From NCBI GenBank assembly GCA_004212095.1, contig RXIJ01000075.1, positions 1-6,381 of the forward strand: a stretch of 6,381 nucleotides of DNA. Reading direction: 5' to 3'. Source of the stretch: Methanosarcinales archaeon. GTDB taxonomy: Archaea > Halobacteriota > Methanosarcinia > Methanosarcinales > EX4572-44. The translations under genes were made by a program, and so were the position numbers. Below, piece after piece: positions 1 through 5,126 of the stretch. Position 1 is the first letter of the stretch. The number at the start of each line of letters is the position of its first letter. A model generated the notes under the pieces. It was given only the letters and a program-made list of their open reading frames with translations, was not told where the DNA came from and searched no databases.

Positions 1-377
1 TTAGTGATGTGCTCTTCAAAACCAAAATACTCAATAATCTCACGAGCAATCCCAGAGAAGCTCTTGATATACTGCGTCAGATTGGCAGCAATATGATCGG
101 GATCGCCTTTGAGCTTCTCGAAAGTGAAACGACTGGCATTATGAAAACTCTGACCAGCCGCCCGGTTAAGGATCGGCTCAAGGTTCTTGACCTTACCATC
201 CGTCCAACGTTCATGCTCAGCAAGAACCTCAGCCTTGGTTGGCTCCAGCACACAATCAAGCCGCCGCAGAACAGTCAAGGGCAGCATAACATCCTTGTAT
301 TGATTGGGACGATAGGGGCCACGAAGAAGATCCGCAACAGACCAGATAAAACTGACTTTTTCACCGAAATTATTCAT
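1..377 (-). CDS. hsdM: Type I restriction-modification DNA methyltransferase subunit M, N-terminal part (runs off left edge)
   Basis: The minus strand is open from an ATG at 377-375 to the window edge: 125 complete codons and no stop. The product begins MNNFGEKVSFIWSVADLLRG, followed by PYRPNQYKDVMLPLTVLRRL. This is the typical opening of the HsdM N-terminal helical domain (HsdM_N), which in the family precedes the N6-adenine methyltransferase domain with its NPPF/NPPY motif. That catalytic part lies outside the window, so activity cannot be judged. In the family, M pairs with the specificity subunit HsdS to methylate DNA, and with HsdR to restrict it. The start is supported by AAAGGTGAT five bases upstream. 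Codons such as CTG, CGG, GCC and CCC are more frequent than in the A-rich genes to the right, which fits horizontal acquisition. hsdS and hsdR would be expected beyond the left edge. Family assignment is from recognised sequence; I am confident of it. Confidence 0.93.
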   Translation of the reverse strand, partial: MNNFGEKVSFIWSVADLLRGPYRPNQYKDVMLPLTVLRRLDCVLEPTKAEVLAEHERWTDGKVKNLEPILNRAAGQSFHNASRFTFEKLKGDPDHIAANLTQYIKSFSGIAREIIEYFGFEEHIT

Positions 378-382
378 TGTCA

Positions 383-391
383 ATCACCTTT
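383..391 (-). promoter_or_regulatory. Shine-Dalgarno site of hsdM
   Basis: On the minus strand AAAGGTGAT is followed by five bases and then the hsdM ATG. GGTGAT matches the archaeal 16S 3' end (anti-SD AUCACCUCC), which fixes the start codon at 377. The minus strand further upstream is A/T-rich and includes TATAAT-like and TTTTTTAAC stretches, but none sits at a spacing that would identify the promoter. Confidence 0.7.
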
Positions 392-779
392 CGTATTATA
401 GTTAAAAAACTTTAATTCTTTACTTACTCTCTATTATTCAAACGGTTTTAATAATCTTTTCGCAAAGTATGGCCATGATAAATTTCAATATCGGTTTTTC
501 ATTTGTAACATTTTTTTCGTACTTGGCTATAAGATCCTTTCTAATCATCGCAGGATGTCGTAGTGGGATGTGCCTAAAAACGAGGTACCTCCAAGTTTGT
601 ATGGATGGTTTTGTCAAACAATTGATTTTTATTGGCCTGTCAAGACTTCACATACCAAAAAGCCAAAGCAGGCGTACCATGCAAAACACTTAAAAGCTCT
701 ACAAATACAAAAACATATAGTCAGATCCGGTAGAACAAGCACATCAAAGCTACAGTTAAGATCAACCTATCCATTGGAC

Positions 780-800
780 ATAGGGGTATGAAACCCCTAT
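780..800. repeat. Perfect 8-bp inverted repeat (hairpin)
   Basis: ATAGGGGT (780-787) and ACCCCTAT (793-800) are perfectly complementary around the five-base loop ATGAA. The stem contains four G:C pairs and can form on either strand. It lies just beyond the T-rich tract that ends the tRNA cluster on the minus strand. It could be a back-up transcription-end structure, a relic of a mobile element end, or a protein site; the sequence alone does not decide. Confidence 0.6.
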
Positions 801-809
801 AAACAACTG

Positions 810-823
810 CTATCACATGATAG
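810..823. repeat. Short inverted repeat CTATC/GATAG
   Basis: CTATC (810-814) pairs with GATAG (819-823) around ACAT; the innermost A and T can also pair to extend the stem. It follows the stronger hairpin at 780-800 by ten bases and lies between it and the T-rich tract, so three structure-like elements stand in a row downstream of tRNA-Gly. Confidence 0.4.
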
Positions 824-835
824 TAAAACATACGG

Positions 836-863
836 AAAAAATAAAAATATAAAAATATTTTAA
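836..863 (-). terminator. T-rich terminator after the tRNA cluster
   Basis: Read on the minus strand, the two bases after the tRNA-Gly discriminator lead directly into TTAAAATATTTTTATATTTT and then a further run TATTTTTT. Repeated T-tracts without a strong hairpin are the usual intrinsic terminator of archaeal RNA polymerase, and the placement right after the last tRNA fits. Confidence 0.7.
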
Positions 864-864
864 G

Positions 865-935
865 TGCACCGACCGGGATTTGAACCCGGGTCATGGGCTT
901 GGAAGGCCCATGTCATACCACTAGACTATCGGTGC
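865..935 (-). tRNA. tRNA-Gly (anticodon TCC)
   Basis: On the minus strand a full 71-base cloverleaf can be folded. The acceptor GCACCGA pairs with TCGGTGC, with discriminator A at 865. The D-arm is GTCT/GAC, with AGTGGTAT as loop. The anticodon stem TGGGC/GCCCA encloses CTTCCAA, so the anticodon is TCC, which reads GGA and GGG. The T-arm is CCGGG TTCAAAT CCCGG. CCA is not encoded. It is the last gene of the tRNA cluster and lies nine bases downstream of the CAT-anticodon tRNA, so the two are probably cut from one transcript. Confidence 0.97.
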
Positions 936-944
936 CAGGTCAAG

Positions 945-1019
945 TGGGCCTGACCGGATTTGAACCGGTGACCACCCGGTTATGAGCCGGGGGCTCTAAC
1001 CTGACTAAGCTACAGGCCC
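945..1019 (-). tRNA. tRNA with CAT anticodon, probably tRNA-Ile2 (otherwise elongator Met)
   Basis: A 75-base minus-strand cloverleaf: acceptor GGGCCTG pairs with CAGGCCC, discriminator A at 945. The anticodon stem CCCGG/CCGGG holds CTCATAA, so the anticodon is CAT. The T-arm is ACCGG TTCAAAT CCGGT. CCA is not encoded. It is not the archaeal initiator, which has an A1:U72 end and a GGG/CCC anticodon stem bottom. The choice is elongator Met or the AUA-reading Ile2. G1-C72 with a GGGCC start, C4-G69, U12-A23, C29-G41 and A73 resemble isoleucine tRNAs (E. coli IleRS identity elements are the reference), whereas archaeal elongator Met tRNAs as I recall them begin GCC. If it is Ile2, its C34 must be converted to agmatidine by TiaS, encoded at 5127. 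Being a tRNA gene is certain; the Ile2 call is inference. Confidence 0.93.
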
Positions 1020-1127
1020 ATTTTAAGAAACTGCATAACCGCCCAACTCCGTTTTGCGGAACTGTACATTTCGTGTGCAGAAGACAACTTATGACTCTTG
1101 ATTGCGTTAGCAATCGTGTTGTTGATG

Positions 1128-1200
1128 CGCCGCCAACAGGACTCGAACCTGTGACGATCTGGTTAACAGCCAGACACTCTACCAACTGAGTTATAGCGGC
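1128..1200 (-). tRNA. tRNA-Asn (anticodon GTT)
   Basis: A 73-base minus-strand cloverleaf: acceptor GCCGCTA pairs with TGGCGGC (one G:U), and discriminator G at 1128 is the usual one for asparagine tRNAs. The anticodon stem TCTGG/CCAGA encloses CTGTTAA, giving GTT, which reads AAC and AAU. The T-arm is ACAGG TTCGAGT CCTGT. CCA is not encoded. It is the first gene of the cluster. The 108-base gap to the next tRNA is much longer than the nine bases between the other two, so a separate internal promoter is possible. A TATA-like TTTATACTT lies about 26-34 bases upstream (1234-1226). Confidence 0.97.
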
Positions 1201-1225
1201 TCTAAATGCACTTAGATGTATATCG

Positions 1226-1234
1226 AAGTATAAA
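1226..1234 (-). promoter_or_regulatory. TATA box of tRNA-Asn (and perhaps the whole tRNA cluster)
   Basis: TTTATACTT on the minus strand is centred about 30 bases upstream of tRNA-Asn base 1. With the archaeal TATA-to-start distance of about 25 bases, transcription would begin a few bases ahead of the tRNA, as is common for archaeal tRNA genes. It is one arm of the inverted repeat 1226-1271. Confidence 0.6.
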
Positions 1235-1262
1235 CTTTGCTATGCCAATAGTCATAGAAACG

Positions 1263-1271
1263 TTTATACTT
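1263..1271 (+). promoter_or_regulatory. Possible upstream TATA box facing the DUF460 operon
   Basis: TTTATACTT on the plus strand is identical to the tRNA-Asn TATA box on the other strand. A start about 25 bases on (around 1292-1297) would give a leader of about 150 bases before the first operon gene. TTAAATATA at 1284-1292 is another candidate. The better-placed promoter is at 1385-1401, so this one may be secondary or used only as part of the dyad. Confidence 0.35.
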
Positions 1272-1374
1272 ATCCTTTTGCATTAAATATACTACTCTAT
1301 AAGTATAATTTGTAATTTTTATGGCATAAACCATAGGGAGACAGGAGAAGGTTTTTTGGTGGTAAAAGTGCATA

Positions 1375-1388
1375 TCTGTGAACACAGA
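1375..1388. promoter_or_regulatory. Operator-like dyad next to the operon promoter
   Basis: TCTGTG and CACAGA are perfect inverse copies separated by AA. The dyad abuts, and slightly overlaps, the BRE/TATA element of the operon. Regulators binding such sites in archaea can either block TBP/TFB or recruit them. No regulator gene is visible in the window. Confidence 0.4.
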
Positions 1389-1401
1389 AAGTTATAAAAA
1401 A
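1385..1401 (+). promoter_or_regulatory. BRE/TATA promoter of the DUF460-ubiB-tiaS operon
   Basis: CAGAAAG followed by TTATAAAAAA matches the archaeal layout of a purine-rich BRE directly upstream of a TATA box (1392-1401). The usual spacing puts transcription start near 1420-1424, leaving a leader of about 22-26 bases that includes the Shine-Dalgarno site at 1434-1440. Confidence 0.65.
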
Positions 1402-1445
1402 CAGACACGGTTTAGTATAAATAAAAACTATACAGGAGTGAAGTT

Positions 1446-3485
1446 GTGTTGGAGTTAGCAAGCACTATTTTTGGGGTTGACATATCAAAAGGCTCACCAA
1501 GAGCCAGGACGCCACCCCTTTATGCAGTGGTCATACTGGAAAACACAGACGTTGAAAAACTACGGATGCTGAGTAAACACAAACTACTGAAGCTAATACA
1601 TGAGTACAAACCGGACATCGTTGCAACTGACAATATCTACGAGCTTGCATCAGGCAGAAAAGAGCTAACAAGTGACCTTCAAAAACTACCATCCGGTACA
1701 AGGATCGTTCAGGTAACCGGGGGGAAACATAAGGGGAGCCTGCCGGGAATTGCTAAAGAATATGGAATTACAATCAATCGATTTGATCCGGTGGACGAAG
1801 CATACGCGTGTGCCTTGCTTGCTCAAATTGGGGTTGGAGATGTGCTTGAAGCTTTTGAGAATGCGACAAGGATAACGGTAACACGGGCACGATCTCTTGG
1901 ACGGGGCGGCTGGAGTCAAAATCGATATCGAAGAAAAGTTCATGGAACAGTACGGGAAAAAACAAGAGACATAGAAGCATACCTTAAGGAATACGCATTA
2001 ACACATCATGCATCCTACACGCTTAAGGTAGTTCGAGGGTACGGAGGCTATAGCAGGGGCGAGTTCATTATCCAGGTGCCCAAAGATAAATTGCGAATAC
2101 ATGGTGGACACTATGGAGATGTGCAGGTCGAAGTGAAAAGCATCGAAAAAGATCGTTTCAAATTTAAACCCCTGACTAAGCCAAAACACCCTTACATAAT
2201 TATAGGAATAGACCCCGGCACGACTACCGCAGTAGCAGTTCTAAAGCTTGACGGAGAACGGTTGTATCTTGGAAGTTCCCGCACAACAAGCACAGCAGAT
2301 ACCATTGAAACTCTTTCTAACCTTGGACGTCCACTTGTCATTGCAACCGATGTAAACCCAATACCGCATGGAGTGGAGCGAATACGCCGAAGCTTTAGCG
2401 CAGTGCCTTTCATTCCGCCAGAGTCGCTGAGTGTTGAAGAGAAGATAGAACTGACACAGGATACTCTATACACAAATACACATGAGCGTGACGCTCTTGC
2501 AGCAGCATTGTGTGCATATAAAAAATACAAAAACAAGTTCGTTCAAATAGAGCGAAAACTTAGCAATTATGCAAATTCAGATGAAATAAAAGCGAAAGTC
2601 GTAAAAGGCGAGTCAATAGACAGAGCACTGGTGCAATACACAGCATCAAAACCAAAAACAATACGAGTCAAAAAAACAGCAAAGCTAAAGAGCCGGAATG
2701 AAACATCAGCAACCAGACAAAAACCGGAAGATCAGCTAAGTATTTTAAAAGAATACATCGACGACTTACAAAAACAAATAACAAATAAAGACCTTGAAAT
2801 TAAAACGGTTCACAACAAACTAAAAACACTTCGTACAAAAGAATACAAGAAACTTAAAAGGGACAAAGAAATACAAATTCGAAGCAAGAAGATAAAACAC
2901 CTGACAATTGAAGTGCAGCGAAAAGAAGATAAAATCAGGGAATTACAAGATCGAAACAGCAGAATAAGACAGATGAGGCTGCTTGAAATGACTGGATATG
3001 CTGTACCGGTAAAAACTGTTGAGTCATTTACCAGAGACAGCATACAGCAAACAAAAGATGCCAGTGGAATAAAAAAAGGGGACGTGCTGTTAATAATGGA
3101 TGCAAGCGGGGGCGGAACAGCTACTGCTAACATCCTGTCGCAGCTACAGGTCAAAGCAGTTGCAACCTACAATGAGATGTCACATGTTGCAGAACAACAA
3201 TTATTTATCAACAACATACCAGTATTTTCTGCAGTACAACTAAATATTAAAAGAGAGAATGAATTTGCAATAACAACTACAGAGGATATTACGCAGGCAA
3301 TCGCACAATGGAAAGAAAATGCAGAAAAAAACCGACACGACCAGAAGCGGGAGTGGCTACAGCAGCTAATAAAAGAGTATCAGGGCAAGCGAAAAAAAGA
3401 ACTGAAAAAACAAGGAGGAGGTAACGGTAAATGGTGTGGAGAATCGATAAGCAGTACAAACATGCACAAAGATACCGGGAAATAA
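1446..3485 (+). CDS. DUF460 (COG2433) protein with tandem RNase H-like folds and a coiled coil
   Basis: 679 residues from a GTG start, chosen because AGGAGTG lies five bases before it. The DUF460 core (about 249-370) looks like a RuvC/YqgF-type RNase H fold: GIDPGTT with D256 on strand 1, IATDVNP with D302, and HERDALAAAL with D349. The N-terminal part (about 8-130) has a similar set: GVDIS with D12, ATDNI with D62, and DPVDEAYACAL with D117. Residues 141-245 between them are basic and aromatic-rich (SLGRGGWSQNRYRRK). Residues about 428-512 are a long Lys/Glu-rich coiled coil. The C-terminal domain (about 513-625) has VLLIMDASGGGTATANIL near 548-565. No signal peptide or membrane segment is seen, so the protein is cytoplasmic. 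The family is annotated as a predicted RNase H-like nuclease; its substrate is not known to me. The last 18 codons overlap the next gene. Nuclease activity is an inference from fold and acidic residues. Confidence 0.93.
   Translation: MLELASTIFGVDISKGSPRARTPPLYAVVILENTDVEKLRMLSKHKLLKLIHEYKPDIVATDNIYELASGRKELTSDLQKLPSGTRIVQVTGGKHKGSLPGIAKEYGITINRFDPVDEAYACALLAQIGVGDVLEAFENATRITVTRARSLGRGGWSQNRYRRKVHGTVREKTRDIEAYLKEYALTHHASYTLKVVRGYGGYSRGEFIIQVPKDKLRIHGGHYGDVQVEVKSIEKDRFKFKPLTKPKHPYIIIGIDPGTTTAVAVLKLDGERLYLGSSRTTSTADTIETLSNLGRPLVIATDVNPIPHGVERIRRSFSAVPFIPPESLSVEEKIELTQDTLYTNTHERDALAAALCAYKKYKNKFVQIERKLSNYANSDEIKAKVVKGESIDRALVQYTASKPKTIRVKKTAKLKSRNETSATRQKPEDQLSILKEYIDDLQKQITNKDLEIKTVHNKLKTLRTKEYKKLKRDKEIQIRSKKIKHLTIEVQRKEDKIRELQDRNSRIRQMRLLEMTGYAVPVKTVESFTRDSIQQTKDASGIKKGDVLLIMDASGGGTATANILSQLQVKAVATYNEMSHVAEQQLFINNIPVFSAVQLNIKRENEFAITTTEDITQAIAQWKENAEKNRHDQKREWLQQLIKEYQGKRKKELKKQGGGNGKWCGESISSTNMHKDTGK
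3414..3422 (+). promoter_or_regulatory. Strong Shine-Dalgarno site of ubiB, inside DUF460
   Basis: GGAGGAGGT contains a full AGGAGGT (3416-3422), eight bases before the ubiB ATG at 3431. It lies within the DUF460 reading frame, where it is read as part of the Gly-Gly-Gly tail (657-659). It is the strongest ribosome binding site in the window. Confidence 0.75.
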
Positions 3486-5116
3486 CAGAAATACTGATAA
3501 AAAACGGTCTTGGCTACCTTCTCGATAGATTCAACCTTCACCCATACCAGAAATTAAAACGAGTAATTCGTAGAAAAAAGCCAGTACTGCCAACAGACGA
3601 AGCAGAGCGACTCCGTAAAGCACTCGAGGAACTTGGACCAACCTTCATCAAATTCGGACAGATGCTTAGTACACGGTACGATATACTTCCATCAAGCTAT
3701 ATCACAGAGCTATCAAAACTACAGGATGAAGTACCATCGTTTGATTACCAGATAGCAATCAGGGAGATACAAGAAGAACTTCAAACACCACCAGAACACG
3801 TCTACAAACACATAGAAGAAAAACCACTTGCAGCAGCTTCTATTGGACAGGTTCACCGTGCAACACTTGCGACAGGTGAAGAAGTAATCATCAAAATCAA
3901 ACGACCAGGCATAGAAAACATCATCAACACCGACCTTGAAATCCTGTTAAGCCTTGCACACTTCGCAGAAAAATACATGTTAGAAATCAGAAGGTATAAT
4001 CCGGTTGGATTCATAGAAGAATTTAGCAGAACACTGCGAAACGAATGTGATTACATAAAAGAGGCAAAAACTGCAGAAACTTTTAAAAAAGACTTCAAAA
4101 ATCAGGACGAAATCATCATCCCAACAATCTACAGAAAGTACACCACGCGAAGCATACTCACGATGGAATATATCAAAGGCACGAAGATTACAGAAACCGC
4201 GATACTGCAAAAAAACAACATAAACCTGGAACAGGTTGCAGAAAAACTGTCCAACGCATACTTTAAGCAAATATTCGAAAAACAATACTACCATGCAGAT
4301 CCTCACCCAGGCAACATCCTTGTTACGGGTGACGGTAATATTGCTTTCCTAGACTTTGGCATAGCAGGAAGGCTCGACAAGGAAACACTCAACAATATCA
4401 CAAGCCTGCTAATAGCACTCATACAGCACGACATAAATAAGTATATTGAAATACTGATAGAAATGGAATTCCTTGATGAAGATCGTATCGACACAAGCCT
4501 TCGTTTTGAAATATTAGACCTGATAGACACTTACTACGAGACCTCGATAAAACACATCGACACGACAGAACTTCTGGAGGATTTAATCAGCCTGCTTACA
4601 AGATACAATGGCAGAATCCCTGCAAACATCATGCTCTTATCAAAAACTCTTAGCTTACTTGAAGAAATTGGAAGAAAACTTGACCCTGACTACAATTTTG
4701 CTGAACTGGCAGAACCCTACATAAAAAAACTCATTAAACAAAAAACACAACCCAAAGCAATTGCAAAAAACACGATAGAGACGCTAACACAAACTGCCAG
4801 TACACTGCATAAAGCACCAGCTCGTATAGACAAAATACTCAAACGAATAGAGCACGGCACACTGAAGATAGAATTTGAAGATAAAGGTATCGAGCAGATG
4901 ACAACTGAACTTGGTAATTCCACTAACAGGCTTGCCGTTAGCATTATTATCTCAGCTTTGATCATTGGTTCATCCATGTTTATACAGAAAGACATGCAGC
5001 CACAGGTTTATGGAATAACACTGATAGGGATGGTTGGATTTCTGATTGCAGGAGCACTTGCGTTTGGGCTTGCCATAAACATCCTTCAGTCAGGAAAATA
5101 TAGATCTGGCAGGTAA
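3431..5116 (+). CDS. ubiB: UbiB/AarF/ABC1 (ADCK) family atypical kinase, membrane-anchored
   Basis: 561 residues. Hallmarks of the UbiB family are present in order: KxGQ motif KFGQ (74-77); the Ala-rich loop AAASIGQ (134-140) replacing the usual Gly-rich loop; candidate strand-3 lysine K155 in VIIKIKRPG; ExD motif ECD (205-207); catalytic HADPHPGN (288-295); and the metal-binding DFG (308-310). Two hydrophobic helices close the protein (about 501-518 and 527-551), as in long UbiB proteins. The kinase domain therefore sits on the cytoplasmic membrane face. In bacteria and mitochondria the family supports ubiquinone synthesis as an ATPase-like factor. Methanogens lack ubiquinone, so the archaeal role, perhaps with another isoprenoid lipid, is open. 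The start is set by AGGAGGT (3416-3422), eight bases before the ATG. It overlaps DUF460 by 55 bases, suggesting translational coupling. All key residues appear intact. Confidence 0.95.
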   Translation: MVWRIDKQYKHAQRYREITEILIKNGLGYLLDRFNLHPYQKLKRVIRRKKPVLPTDEAERLRKALEELGPTFIKFGQMLSTRYDILPSSYITELSKLQDEVPSFDYQIAIREIQEELQTPPEHVYKHIEEKPLAAASIGQVHRATLATGEEVIIKIKRPGIENIINTDLEILLSLAHFAEKYMLEIRRYNPVGFIEEFSRTLRNECDYIKEAKTAETFKKDFKNQDEIIIPTIYRKYTTRSILTMEYIKGTKITETAILQKNNINLEQVAEKLSNAYFKQIFEKQYYHADPHPGNILVTGDGNIAFLDFGIAGRLDKETLNNITSLLIALIQHDINKYIEILIEMEFLDEDRIDTSLRFEILDLIDTYYETSIKHIDTTELLEDLISLLTRYNGRIPANIMLLSKTLSLLEEIGRKLDPDYNFAELAEPYIKKLIKQKTQPKAIAKNTIETLTQTASTLHKAPARIDKILKRIEHGTLKIEFEDKGIEQMTTELGNSTNRLAVSIIISALIIGSSMFIQKDMQPQVYGITLIGMVGFLIAGALAFGLAINILQSGKYRSGR

Positions 5117-5126
5117 TGCAGTATAT

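Larger units (their letters stand above)
392..864. other. Long intergenic region without a convincing gene
   Basis: This stretch separates hsdM from the tRNA cluster; both are on the minus strand. Plus-strand open frames exist at 469-693 and 570-791, but neither has a ribosome binding site, a recognisable domain or gene-like composition. On the minus strand a 36-codon frame (548-438) likewise lacks a binding site. Minus-strand frames between about 690 and 540 give short protein-like runs such as HGTPALAFWYVKS and HPYKLGGTSFLGTSHYDILR, in different frames and broken by stops. This could be the wreck of a gene, for example a mobile-element gene, or chance. The right end (about 780-863) holds two hairpins and a T-rich terminator, annotated separately. 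Confidence 0.6.
1226..1271. repeat. 46-bp concentric interrupted palindrome
   Basis: Outer arms AAGTATAAAC (1226-1235) and GTTTATACTT (1262-1271) are perfect inverse copies. Inner arms CTATG (1240-1244) and CATAG (1253-1257) share exactly the same centre at 1248.5. The outer arms coincide with TATA-like boxes pointing away from each other. A third copy of the core, ATAAGTATAA at 1299-1308, is an exact inverse of TTATACTTAT at 1264-1273. Spacing between successive core centres is about 36-38 bases. Confidence 0.65.

Noticed and set aside
9..401. Plus-strand open frame of 130 codons
   Set aside because: It lies antisense to hsdM, whose minus-strand translation is a clear HsdM N-terminus with a good ribosome binding site; the plus-strand product has no family features.
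438..548. Minus-strand 36-codon open frame upstream of hsdM
   Set aside because: No ribosome binding site precedes its ATG, and the A/T-rich lysine/isoleucine-rich product has no recognisable features.
469..791. Two overlapping plus-strand open frames of about 74 codons
   Set aside because: No ribosome binding sites, no domain, and composition no different from the surrounding non-coding DNA.
945..1019. Initiator tRNA-Met
   Set aside because: It has G1-C72 instead of A1-U72, and the anticodon stem CCCGG/CCGGG lacks the three consecutive G:C pairs in initiator orientation next to the loop.
940..1185. Minus-strand 81-codon open frame
   Set aside because: It is a translation of the tRNA genes; runs such as VTGSSPV and VTGSNPV are the typical products of T-arm sequences read as protein.
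1359..1397. GTG-started 12-codon micro-ORF with GAAGG upstream, as a possible leader peptide
   Set aside because: It lies upstream of the start predicted for the main operon promoter, uses a GTG start, and its stop falls inside the TATA box; chance is a simpler explanation.
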